A stretch of DNA of 64,000 nt from Streptomyces sp. 2131.1. GTDB taxonomy: Bacteria > Actinomycetota > Actinomycetes > Streptomycetales > Streptomycetaceae. A program made the translations under genes and the position numbers. The notes under the pieces are model-generated. The model saw only the letters and a program-made list of their open reading frames with translations. It was not told the DNA's origin and ran no database searches. This document shows, piece by piece, positions 52,095-60,380 of this stretch (the stretch's first letter is position 1; every line of letters begins with the position of its first letter). Location of the stretch: assembly GCF_900105515.1 (NCBI RefSeq), contig NZ_FNSY01000001.1, forward strand, positions 6,932,001 to 6,996,000, given 5' to 3'.

Positions 52095-52765
52095 CGGGCG
52101 GCCCGGGCGTCGACACCCCGGACCACCGCGGTCGCACCGGGCTCCACCTCGCCGGACGAGACCTCGACCGCAATCCCGGCGTCCGGATACGCGACGTCGA
52201 ACTCACCTCCCGGGGCTGGCACGTCCTGCGCCGCACCACCTTCGACTACCGACGCCGCGACGGCAGATGGGAGACACAAGAGCGCGAGACCTACGACCGC
52301 GGCAACGGCGCCGTCGTCCTGCCGTACGACACGGAACGCGGCCGTGTATTGCTGACCCGCCAGTTCCGCTACCCCGCCTACGTGAACGGCCATCCCGACG
52401 GCATGCTGATCGAGGCCGCAGCCGGTCTGCTGGACGAGGAGGACCCGTACACCGCGATCCGCCGCGAGAGCGCCGAGGAACTGGGCATCTGTCTCGGCGC
52501 TCTCGTCCATGTGCTCGACTCCTACATGAGCCCGGGCTCCGTCACCGAGCGCCTCCACTTCTTTGCCGCCCCCTACACCCCGGACGACCGGACCGGCCCG
52601 GGCGGAGGTGTGGACGAGGAGGGCGAGGACATCGAAGTCCTCGAACTTCCCTTTGCCGAGGCCCTCGCCATGACCCGCGACGGACGCATCACCGACGGAA
52701 AGACCATCATGCTCCTGCAATGGGCAGCACTGTCCGGGCCCTTCGCCCGGCAACAGAACGTCTGA
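52091..52765 (+). CDS. NUDIX hydrolase, NudK-like
   Basis: 224 residues. The core begins VELTSRGWHVLRRTTFDYRR and RETYDRGNGAVVLPYD; the NUDIX box at about 112-133 runs GLLDEEDPYTAIRRESAEEL followed by GI. The Glu normally at position 7 of the box is Asp, which is conservative. SYMSPGSVTERLHFFAAPY and a late acidic loop are typical of GDP-mannose/ADP-ribose pyrophosphatases. It would hydrolyse a nucleoside diphosphate sugar. Translationally coupled to the DUF4406 gene, so the two probably act on the same nucleotide derivative. No terminator clearly seen downstream. Confidence 0.87.
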   Translation: MTGGPGVDTPDHRGRTGLHLAGRDLDRNPGVRIRDVELTSRGWHVLRRTTFDYRRRDGRWETQERETYDRGNGAVVLPYDTERGRVLLTRQFRYPAYVNGHPDGMLIEAAAGLLDEEDPYTAIRRESAEELGICLGALVHVLDSYMSPGSVTERLHFFAAPYTPDDRTGPGGGVDEEGEDIEVLELPFAEALAMTRDGRITDGKTIMLLQWAALSGPFARQQNV

Positions 52766-53039
52766 AACTCTGCCTCGCCAGCCACGCCCCCCAGCACGGC
52801 ACGAAGGTGCGTGAGCATGGCTCGCCACTGCTTCCAGCCCTCCGGCTCCACCCAGTTCGAGGCCGGCCCGGCCCTCGTCGCTGGTGATGCGGGTCCGCAG
52901 GTCGTCAACGAGGTCACCCTCGGCGTGAGCGGCCTGCTGGTGTGCTGGGGCTTCGCCGCGTTCCGCCCGCTGCTCGCCCTGATACTCCACCTGTGCCCAG
53001 GCCAGCCGCCCGACCCCTGAGCCGTACCGTCCGGTCCGA

Positions 53040-53558
53040 CCCCGGCGGCGCGGACCGCCTCGCGCTGCACCGGACTTTCTGTTCGCCGACCAAGCGCTGT
53101 TCGGCCTACTGAACCCGGTGTGGCGCACGGACGCAGACCTCGCCGAGGACCTGCCGGCCGTCATGGACCACCCGCACGCCCTCGCCGGGCCGCTCACCCG
53201 CCTCGCCGTCCCCGTCCGGAAGCACCGCACCGGCGCCCGCGGCCGACGGCTCGGTCGTCGGTGCGGAGTACCCGCAGGCGCCGGGCCTCCTCAGGTCGGA
53301 CCCGGAGTAAGGGCGCTGGGCTGCCTGCTGGAGTACACCGCTGCCCTCGCCCGGACGGGGACTGCGGCCTCGACGACATCCTCGACCTGGTCGCCGACGC
53401 TCTGGCTGCGCGCGGCGGCGAGGTTGCGCTCACCGCCGCGGTCGGGAGTAGCCCTGCCCCTCCTGCACTGGCACGCCGCCGAGTTCACCGCCGCACCCCG
53501 ACCTGGCGACGAGCGGGTGTTCCGTGACCAGGTCGCCGAACTCAACGACGTGGCGTAA
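53040..53558 (+). pseudogene. Degenerate gene, unknown family
   Basis: Discontinuous coding pieces across frames: LNPVWRTDADLAEDLPAVMD, HPHALAGPLTRLAVPVRKHR near the start, CGLDDILDLVADALAARGGE in the middle and LPLLHWHAAEFTAAPRPGDE, RVFRDQVAELNDVA at the end with a TAA. The C-terminal piece reads well. At least two frameshifts. No family recognised; it lies just before IS5 and RHS remnants. Confidence 0.35.
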
Positions 53559-53670
53559 CCCGGTGGCTCCTGGGCCGTCGTCGGCCCATGCGGTTGCCTT
53601 ACTGATCATTTCAGAATGAGTTTGGCTCGAGGTCTTGTCAGTTGGGCTGGCAGGCGGCAGAGCTCTGCAG

Positions 53671-53918
53671 GTCCCGGATGATCCTGTGCCTGATGACCTG
53701 TGGGATCGTGTCGTCCCTCTGCTCCCACCCCGTCCGCCGCAGCGTCGGCGGTATCCGGGCCGGCTGCCGGCGGACGACCGTGCGGCTCTGCGCGGGATCG
53801 TCTACGTCCTGCGCACGAGTGTGACCTGGGCGGACGTGCCGACCGGATGATCGGCTGCAGCGGGGTGACGTGCTGGCGGCGGCTGCGGGACTGGACCGAG
53901 GCCGGCGTCCGGCCCCAG
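53671..53918 (+). mobile_element. IS5-family transposase N-terminal remnant
   Basis: VPDDLWDRVVPLLPPRPPQR, RRYPGRLPADDRAALRGIVY, VLRTSVTWADVP, then in another frame IGCSGVTCWRRLRDWTEAGV. This is the N-terminal helical domain of an IS5-group transposase. The DDE domain is gone, and the sequence passes directly into an RHS gene at about 53919. The insertion or a deletion from it removed the 5' part of that gene. Confidence 0.8.
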
Positions 53919-53919
53919 C

Positions 53920-55063
53920 CGCACCGACGCAGCCGCCGGCCGCAAGACCGGCTACACCTACGACAGCGCCGGGCGCCTCTCCTACGCCAAGGAAACAAAC
54001 ACGTCCTTCGGCGCCCGGACCGCATGCTGGCTGTGCTGCTTCGACAAGGACGGCAACCTCACCCACCAGGACAGCACCGCCACCTCCTGCCCCACCAGCG
54101 CGACCTACGGCTACGACGACGCCTCCGAACTGGAATCGAAGAACGGGTTCGACTGTCGGCTGGTCCTGCGTCAAGGCCGGCAGTGAAATCAGTGCCGCCC
54201 CGGCCGGCGGCACCGCCCGCACAGGGGAGGCCTGGTCTGACTACAACCAGCTCACCAGCATCACCTTAGGTGGGACCGCCTACCAGGCCAAGCACGCCGG
54301 AACCACCAACGACGAACGCACCAAACTCGGCGACACCTGGTTCCACCACACCCAGCTCGGCCTCGCCTCCACCACCACCGGATCCACGGACACAGGATTC
54401 GTCCGTGAACCCCGGGGCACCCTCAACTCCATGACCCGCAGCGGGAAAAGCTACTACTACCTCACCGACGCCACCGGCAACATCCTCGGCGCCGTCGACC
54501 AGGCAGGCACCCGCACCCACACCTACGCCTACACCCCCACCGGCACCACCCGCACCCCCACCGAAACCGTCCCCCAGCCCTATCGCTACGCCGGCGCCTA
54601 CAACGACCCCACTGGCCTCTACGAAATGGGCGCCCGCTACTACGACCCCACCCTCGGCCGCTTCACCCAGCCCGACCCCTCCGGCCAGGAAACCAACTCC
54701 TACCTCTACGCCACCGGCGACCCCATCAACCACACCGACCCCAGCGGACTTTTCAGTGTCTGGGATGCGCTCGGCGTTGCCGACGATGCAGTAACGGGCA
54801 TCCAGCACCTTGCTGATGAAGATACAAGAGCCCTTTGGGGAGACGTGCTCGGAGTCTTGGCTGGAGGGGTTGCCGGCACGCTTTGCGAATCTGTTGCAGC
54901 GGCAAGTGCGCCCGCAACACTCGGTTCACCGCTCAGTGCATCACTGGGATGCTACGCAATCAATCGGCTTGAGCGTTGGATCGATAGCGTCCAATGCTTT
55001 CAGTTAGCCCCTGACTGTAATGGGTTCGGAGGTGGTACCCCCGAACCCATTACAACTCCCAAT
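53920..55063 (+). pseudogene. RHS-repeat toxin gene, 3' portion with lower-GC C-terminal tip
   Basis: RHS/YD repeats are visible: GRKTGYTYDSAGRLSYAKET, DKDGNLTHQDST, then after a frameshift near 54130 GSEISAAPAGG, AWSDYNQLTSITLGGTAY, YYYLTDATGNILGAVDQAGT, RTHTYAYTPTGTT. The conserved RHS core terminator follows (RYAGAYNDPTGLYEMGARYY, DPTLGRFTQPDPSGQ, NSYLYATGDPINHTDPSGL). After it the sequence changes to about 105 residues of a different, AT-richer tip (DDAVTGIQHLADEDTRALWG, GGVAGTLCESVAAASAPATL). That is the normal position of a polymorphic toxin domain, but no nuclease or deaminase motif is apparent. The 5' part is lost to IS5. TTA codons occur in the core and tip. Confidence 0.8.
55016..55054 (+). 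terminator. 14-bp perfect hairpin at the end of the RHS tip
   Basis: TGTAATGGGTTCGG / CCGAACCCATTACA with an 11-nt loop. It lies in the open frame between the RHS tip and the small membrane-protein gene. It may attenuate transcription between toxin and downstream gene. Confidence 0.6.
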
Positions 55064-55075
55064 CGAAGGAGCACC

Positions 55076-55285
55076 ATGCCGAACGTTGGATGGACGGTCG
55101 AGCAGCGGGCGACCGTGAAGCGCTACATGCTTTTCGCTACGATTCTGTCAGTCGTCGGAGTTGTATTTTCAATTATTCTCATCCTCATTGGAAATACGGG
55201 AGGCTGGATCGTTCTCGGAATGATTGTTTGCACGTACGGGGCTGCCTACATGTTCATCCGAACCAAGGCGGAGAATCAACCCTGA
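55076..55285 (+). CDS. Small membrane protein after the RHS tip (candidate immunity protein)
   Basis: 69 residues from ATG 55076, with AAGGAG 4 nt upstream, so it has its own translation start even though no stop separates it in frame from the RHS gene. Sequence: MPNVGWTVEQRATVKRYMLF, then two membrane helices (ATILSVVGVVFSIILILIG and WIVLGMIVCTYGAAYMFI) and RTKAENQP. It is AT-rich like the RHS tip. Position directly downstream of a toxin tip is that of an immunity gene. Two-helix membrane proteins protect against membrane-acting or imported toxins in other systems. Function here is inferred from position only. Confidence 0.65.
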   Translation: MPNVGWTVEQRATVKRYMLFATILSVVGVVFSIILILIGNTGGWIVLGMIVCTYGAAYMFIRTKAENQP

Positions 55286-55838
55286 TGCGGACGTACGGGA
55301 TACATCTTCGCGAACGCCGCCGACTCGCAGGCGGAGCCTGAGCTTGGCGTTCAACCTCGCTTGTCACGCGAATCGCTGATCTGCGGTTCTTCCCGGGACA
55401 GCGGATGCGGCCGTTCTCCACGCTTCGAGATGTCGAGTCACGAAGCGCGGAGAACGGCCGCTGAGTATGAGTCTCCGCGTCCCAGGGCCGGCAAGCGAGG
55501 TGTTGGACGTCTTGTCCCGCTTTCGGGTTCATTTCTACGAGTGCGTCCCGCTGAATCATGGTTGGTCCGCCCGGGGCAGCGGGCACGGCATCCAGCCGGC
55601 GCAGCAGGACAGCCATGAGGTCCATGATTCCGCCGCCTCCGAAGCGGTTGAAGATGATGCTGTCCGGGTTTGAGAAGAACACACCCGCCTCCTCCCTCTC
55701 CGCCGTACGCACCTGCAGGAAGTTCGTCCGGGGGGCCCGTGCCACCACATAGGGGTCGAGGACCTCGTGCACAGCGCTCATGTCCAACGAGGTCGGCTCA
55801 CCGTTCTCGAATCGGCATACGAAGATGTCAAAACTCAT
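55254..55838 (-). CDS. Hypothetical protein with conserved N-terminal domain
   Basis: The first 100 residues look genuine: MSFDIFVCRFENGEPTSLDM, SAVHEVLDPYVVARAPRTNF, GVFFSNPDSIIFNRFGGGGI, MDLMAVLLRRLDAVPAAPGG. This resembles a family of short actinobacterial proteins often found near RHS/WXG toxins. The last 80 residues are Arg-rich, cross a strong hairpin (55407-55461), and are probably not native, so the protein may be truncated near 55500. A role as an immunity-type protein is possible from context only. Confidence 0.55.
   Translation of the reverse strand: MSFDIFVCRFENGEPTSLDMSAVHEVLDPYVVARAPRTNFLQVRTAEREEAGVFFSNPDSIIFNRFGGGGIMDLMAVLLRRLDAVPAAPGGPTMIQRDALVEMNPKAGQDVQHLACRPWDAETHTQRPFSALRDSTSRSVENGRIRCPGKNRRSAIRVTSEVERQAQAPPASRRRSRRCIPYVRIRVDSPPWFG
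55407..55461. terminator. Large hairpin, 21-bp stem with one mismatch
   Basis: Arms 55407-55427 (GCGGCCGTTCTCC...) and 55441-55461 pair over 21 positions with a single A-C mismatch, loop of 13 nt. It lies 122 nt past the small membrane-protein gene and could terminate the RHS operon. Confidence 0.7.
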
Positions 55839-56150
55839 GGAGCCCTTTCCAGCCTCAGGTCGAGGTTCTCTTCTTCGGCCCCATGACTGCAGCGAGCGCC
55901 GTCCTGTGGTGGATCGCCAACCTTCCTCTCGCCCGGCGGACGCAGCTTACCGCATTCCGCTACTGAGCCTTTTCCAGCCTCAGGTTGAGCAAGTTAGAGG
56001 ACGAGGGTCAAACTTCATGATCTCGGCGATTCGGTGCCGTTGCAGCGCGCATATGTCCGAGGCGGGCGTGGTGGCGCGCGCTCTGCTCCGCGCAGTTCGG
56101 GCGACTCCCACGGACGCGGCGTGTGCACGATGTGTGATGCGAATCCCGGA
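55839..56150. other. 312-bp region without a supported gene
   Basis: It holds the promoter region of the minus-strand gene ending at 55254. A phrase (GAGCC, TTTCCAGCCTCAGGT) occurs twice, at about 55842-55861 and 55967-55986. No coding frame is convincing. Confidence 0.35.
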
Positions 56151-56375
56151 TTAAAGGGATATTACGTAGAAGCAAGACCCCAAGAAGGCCAACCCCAGGC
56201 AGAACCACAGAGCGACTAGTCCATTCCGTCGCGTTTCCCTAGGAGTGTCGAAGTAGCCAAGAGCGAAGAAGAAGAACATGGCCGCGACTGCCATGAGGCC
56301 CACAGCGACAAAGAAGAGACTGACGCTCACAGTCACCCACCATCCAGACTCTATGTGACGATCAACCCTTGGCAA
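56151..56375 (-). CDS. Small two-helix membrane protein, AT-rich
   Basis: 74 residues if it starts at TTG 56375, or 61 if at GTG 56336 (TVSVSLFFVAVGL), which follows GGATGG. Two hydrophobic helices (SLFFVAVGLMAVAAMFFFFA and LVALWFCLGLAFLGSCFYVI) flank a charged loop FDTPRETRRNG. GC is clearly below the window average, as in the RHS tip 1 kb away. No family is recognised; it may belong to the same acquired toxin/immunity cassette. Confidence 0.6.
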   Translation of the reverse strand: MPRVDRHIESGWWVTVSVSLFFVAVGLMAVAAMFFFFALGYFDTPRETRRNGLVALWFCLGLAFLGSCFYVISL

Positions 56376-56475
56376 CCTGCGCTCGAAGCCTACGAGTTGG
56401 ACTGCCGTACAGCACGATGAAGCTCCTGGTAGACGGGCTCTCGACCTAGATCACCCGTGCCCCCAGGAGCCTCGC

Positions 56476-57209
56476 GTGCTTGTCTACCCGTCCGGTATCG
56501 ATCTGTCCAGCCGCGCCCTGCAACACCTCTCCAGCCTCCTCGCAGGTCACCGCCGTCGGATCGGCTCCCGATGGCGGCGCCTGATACTCGTCCTGGCCCA
56601 CCTGCGCTGCGGCGACACCTACGCCCGCCTCGCAGCAGGTTTCCGCGTCGGGATCGCAACGGTTTACCGATACATGCGCGAGGCCGTCGACCTCTTGGCC
56701 GTTCTGGCGCCCACGCTGGAACAGGCCATGACGACCGTACGGAAGAAGGCGTACGTAATCCTCGACGGCACCGTGCTGCCAATCGACCGCATCGCCGCTG
56801 ACAGGTCGTACTACTCGGGGAAGAAGAAGCACCACGGGATGAACGTGCAGGTACTCGCGGATCCCGCCGGCCATGTGATCTGGGCCTCGAATGCGCTACC
56901 CGGAGCCGTACACGATCTGACCGCAGCCCGCACCCACGGCATCCCCGACGCTCTCGCCGTCGACGACGTCAAGTGCTGGGCGGACAAGGCGTATCAGGGC
57001 GCAGGTCCTGCTGTGCGCGTCCCGTTCCGGGGCAAAAATCTGCGCGGCTGGCACCGACGTCACAACCGCGATCACGCCAAGATCCGCAGCCTCGGCGAAC
57101 GCGCTATGGCCACGCTCAAGTGCTGGCGGCTTCTGCCGAAGCTCCGCTGCAGCACCACCGGATCACAATCATCGTCCGTGCCGTCGTCGCCCTCGAACTC
57201 GCCACCTGA
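56476..57209 (+). mobile_element. IS5-family (DDE_Tnp_4-like) transposase with a 3' frameshift
   Basis: GTG 56476; HTH region RLILVLAHLRCGDTYARLAA, GFRVGIATVYRYMREAVDLL. The DDE domain has VILDGTVLPIDRIA (first Asp), HHGMNVQVLADPAGHVIWAS, VDDVKCWADKAYQGAG (second Asp) and KIRSLGERAMATLKCWRLL (Glu). Near 57150 the frame shifts; the other frame completes the family C terminus HHRITIIVRAVVALELAT and stops at 57209. Nearly full length and the best preserved transposase here. Only the last 20 residues are affected, so activity may or may not be lost. Confidence 0.85.
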
Positions 57210-57639
57210 TCAGAATGGAAAGGGGTCGCTGGCTCCTCTCCCTCACCGGCGTTCTTATCCCAACCGGCGTCGCCGTCACAGCCCGGCTCTGACGAGACCG
57301 TGCATGGTGGAGGTGAGGGGCGCGACGTACCGCCCGGAGCGCGTTCCTCTGTTTCTCAACCAACCGTTCATAGCTTCGCGCCACACGGGTCACATGGCCT
57401 CCCGCCCGGCGGGAAGGACCCCGGATCATGCTTCCATGCAGATCAACCCCGCCAGAAGGTGGCCGGTGCCATGGAGTCGGGCATCGACCCGCTCAGCGAC
57501 AGGGGCGCGCCCTGTATCGACGGCCGCATCCGGCATGGCGCACCGACGCAGCACGCCCGTACCCGCCCGCCTGCCCCGGAGTAAGCGAGTGGGGCGCGGA
57601 CAGGCAGCATACGGCGGGATCGTGCCCGCCATCAGTGGC
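57210..57639. other. 430-bp region without a supported gene
   Basis: Between an IS5-like transposase and an IS3 remnant. Frames are long but Arg/Pro/His-rich without coding bias. The right end of the IS5-like element should lie in the first 60 bp, but I could not pair terminal repeats reliably. Confidence 0.3.
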
Positions 57640-58062
57640 GGCGCAGCAGGACCCATCGCGCGGCTTCGCGGATGAGGTGGGAGAGGCTGCCGATCAGGCG
57701 TCGAGTCGGGCCTCGCCCTCGGCTGGCCAGCTCTTTCGTCCTTGCAGGGTCTCGCGTTTGAAGGTTGCGTTGAAGGACTCGGCGAGTGCGTTGTCCGCGC
57801 TGGACCCGACTGCGCTCATGCTTCGCCGAGCCCCTGCTGACCTGCAGGCTTGGGCAAGAGATTCTGCTCGTGTATTGAGCTCCGTGGTCGGTGTGCATGA
57901 TCGATCCGGCGGGCTGCCGCGGGTGCGGACCGCCACGGCCAGGGCGTCGGTGACGGGGTCCACGCGCATGTGGCCGGTGATCGCCCAGCCGGCCAGACGG
58001 GTGCTTTCGAACCACGGGGTGGGCGATATCGAAGGCAATGGCCGATCATTTGAGTGTTCCAC
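57640..58062 (-). mobile_element. IS3-family OrfB C-terminal remnant
   Basis: In one frame WAITGHMRVDPVTDALAVAV, in another PAGSIMHTDHGAQYTSR (the DDE second Asp region), and again in the first SAGARRSMSAVGSSADNALA, ESFNATFKRETLQGRKSWPA (the catalytic Glu region, NALAESF). Two frameshifts and loss of the N-terminal half. The matching first half of an IS3 element lies at 59.8-60.4 kb in the opposite orientation. Confidence 0.85.
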
Positions 58063-58121
58063 ACCCCCATATGACAGATATTCGGTTGCGGCGGGACATG
58101 TGAGCCCGCTGGGGTGCCTCC

Positions 58122-59342
58122 ATGGACGGTGGCACTGAGCAGGCCCGACGGGTGAGGTCAGGACGAGACCGTGAGGTTACGGCGCGACCGGCTCCATGGC
58201 ACAGGTTGGCGGTGCTCGTTGCGCTGATGCTGGCTGCGTTCACCTTCAACACTGCGGAGAATTTGCCGGTCGGCCTTCTGGAGCTCATCTCGGAAAGCCT
58301 GCGGGTGTCCGTGTCGGCGGTCGGTCTCTTGGTCACCGGTTATGGCGTGACGGTGGCCATTGCGTCTTTGCCACTCGCCCACGTCATGCGGGCCGTACCC
58401 CGACGTCATGTGCTTACGGGGCTACTGGCCGCGTTGGTGGTGTCCAGTCTCGTCGCGGCGCTGGCGACCTCTTACTGGCTGCTTCTTGTGGCGCGGCTGC
58501 TGACCGCGCTCGCCCAGGCGTTGTTCTGGGCTGTGATGGGGCCGGTCGCGGTGGGCCTGTTCGTGCCTGCGGTCCGCGGACGCGTAGTCGCGGCGCTGTC
58601 GGTTGCCGGTTCGCTCGCCCTCGTGCTTGGTGTTCCCGCCGGTACCTGGCTGGGCCAGCAGAGCAACTGGGAGGTGCCAGTCGCCTTGCTGGCGGCTCTG
58701 GGGCTCATCTCCCTCGTGACGATCGCCGTACTGCTGCCGACCTCGCGCCCAGAAAAGGAGCCCGCCGCCTATGCGGCCAGTCCCGACGGCCGCCGGTTCG
58801 GGCTCGTGTTGGCGACAGGACCCCTATCAGCCGCTGGGGCGTTCACGGGGTATACCTACCTAGTGAAGTTTCTGGGCGACGTGAGCGGGTTCTCCCCGAG
58901 CGCGGTCAGCGCCCTGTTCGTGGTTTTCGGTGTCGCGTGTCTGGCCGGGGTGAGCATCACTGGGGTGGTACTGGACCGCTTTCCGCAGTCTGCGCTGACC
59001 ACTGCCGTGGCCACGCAGGCGGTGGGCATGCTCGGCCTGTACGCGGCTGGCAACCATGCGGTGGCGGCGGTGGTCTTCCTGGCGCTGATGGGCGGTGCAC
59101 TCGGGCCGGTGTTCATGATTACCCAGAACGAGATGCTGCGCTGCGCGCCGGGCCGCACTGATATGGCGCTAGCAGCGAACTCCGGCGCTTACAACGCCGG
59201 CATCGCGGTGGGTGCCGCGCTCGGCGGCCTGGTCCTGCCGATCGCCGACGTGCGTGGCACCTTCCTCGCCGGCGGACTGCTGACCGCAGGGTCCTGCGCG
59301 GTGCTACTCGGCGGGCGGCTCCTGCCTGGGCAGGATCGTTAG
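58122..59342 (+). CDS. DHA1-type MFS exporter
   Basis: 406 residues and 12 hydrophobic helices. TM1 region LVALMLAAFTFNTAENLPVG, the TM2-3 segment ISESLRVSVSAVGLLVTGYG, LLVARLLTALAQALFWAVMG (motif B-like with Arg) and LALVLGVPAGTWLGQQSNWE (motif C region) place it with the AraJ/Cmx-like drug and sugar exporters. ATG 58122. It is flanked by halves of an IS3 element, suggesting capture on mobile DNA. The stop at 59340-59342 overlaps the end of a convergent integrase remnant. Substrate unknown; resistance to a small antibiotic is a reasonable guess. Confidence 0.87.
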   Translation: MDGGTEQARRVRSGRDREVTARPAPWHRLAVLVALMLAAFTFNTAENLPVGLLELISESLRVSVSAVGLLVTGYGVTVAIASLPLAHVMRAVPRRHVLTGLLAALVVSSLVAALATSYWLLLVARLLTALAQALFWAVMGPVAVGLFVPAVRGRVVAALSVAGSLALVLGVPAGTWLGQQSNWEVPVALLAALGLISLVTIAVLLPTSRPEKEPAAYAASPDGRRFGLVLATGPLSAAGAFTGYTYLVKFLGDVSGFSPSAVSALFVVFGVACLAGVSITGVVLDRFPQSALTTAVATQAVGMLGLYAAGNHAVAAVVFLALMGGALGPVFMITQNEMLRCAPGRTDMALAANSGAYNAGIAVGAALGGLVLPIADVRGTFLAGGLLTAGSCAVLLGGRLLPGQDR

Positions 59343-59530
59343 AGCATGAACTTGGCTCGGGCGGCAAGGTACTCCGCCCAGTCGCGTCGGGCGCAGGCGA
59401 CCCAGCGGAGCGCGGTGTGGCGGTGCATTCCGGTCACGTCGGCGAGGATCGGGCTGGGTAGATCAGCGGCGAGGGCGGCCAGCGCCGCGTGGCGGGAAGT
59501 GTGAACAGGGATGCCATGGCGGTGGCTGGG
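59339..59530 (-). pseudogene. Integrase-like C-terminal fragment
   Basis: About 63 residues: GIPVHTSRHAALAALAADLP, SPILADVTGMHRHTALRWVA and CARRDWAEYLAARAKF. This is the recurrent C-terminal tail of Streptomyces mobile-element proteins of the tyrosine-recombinase type (LRWV..ARRDW.EYLAAR). The rest of the gene is missing. Confidence 0.6.
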
Positions 59531-59829
59531 AGGGGCTGACCCGCTGAACCGGTTCAGCCAGAAGGTGGTTGGCGCCCGCATTGCGCTTGAGTCGGGGCGA
59601 GCGCGGTCGATGGAGAGCGGTCAGATTCTTCTCGTTGAAAACCCAGATGTGGCAGCTGCTCACAGTGGGGTCGTTCAGGTTCGCCATGGTTACCTTGAGC
59701 TGAACCGGATCTCGTAGCGGTGCTGAAGCCGGGCATGATCGCCTCAGCAGATGGGAAGCGCAGGTCTGATTCCAGCACCCCGGAATTTTCCTGACGCGCT
59801 CCGCGAGCGTGCCTGGGCGACATACAGAG

Positions 59830-60380
59830 TTATGGCCGTCTGGTCGCCCAGGCGGTCCGAGACCTCGGTATCCACAAGGAAGCATGGCGGCTGTGGGGCC
59901 ACCAGGCCAAGGCCAACCGCGGTAGGCGGCCCCATCCATTCCCCTCTGTCGAGCGCGCCAAACTCGTACACCTCCGCAAATGGGCGGCTGAGTTGCCGAG
60001 GGCGAACAAATTCCTGAAGACTTCCAGCGCGTTTCGCCAAGGAGCTCCACCAGCCCCGTGCGAGCCCAAGCGGTGAGCAACCACCTCTGCGATGACTTCG
60101 GGGCGGGGCCCGTGTGCCGGGATCTGGACCTGCCGATCTCCGCCTGCAACGGGCGCCGCAAGCGCCCAAAGCCCGCACGTCGGCTCCGCGACGAAGGCCT
60201 CCTCGCCGATATCCGCTGCGTCCACACGGACTCCGGCGAGACCTACGGAGCCCGGCGCATCGACCACGGGCTGCTGCGGGAAGGCGTTGTCGCACCCCGC
60301 TGCACCGTCGAACGGCTGATGCGTGAGCACGGCCTGGCCTACGCCCGACAGTGCACGGCCCTGAAGAAGAAGTGGAGCCC
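59830..60380 (+). mobile_element. IS3-family OrfA and OrfB N-terminal remnant
   Basis: OrfA pieces: AWRLWGHQAKANRGRRPHPF, PSVERAKLVHLRKWAAELPR, ANKFLKTSSAF. OrfB start: RAQAVSNHLCDDFGAGPVCR, then GLLADIRCVHTDSGETYGAR, RIDHGLLREGVVAPRCTVER and LMREHGLAYARQ, the HTH_21 region of IS3 transposases. The rve catalytic domain is absent after 60380. Decayed by substitutions and frameshifts. Confidence 0.8.

Noticed and set aside
54748..55063. Assigning a known nuclease or deaminase activity to the RHS tip
   Set aside because: No HxxP, HNH, Cys-deaminase or ADP-ribosyltransferase signature can be seen.
56476..57209. Precise terminal repeats and target duplication of the IS5-like element
   Set aside because: Candidate ends at about 56410 and 57230 did not pair convincingly by eye.
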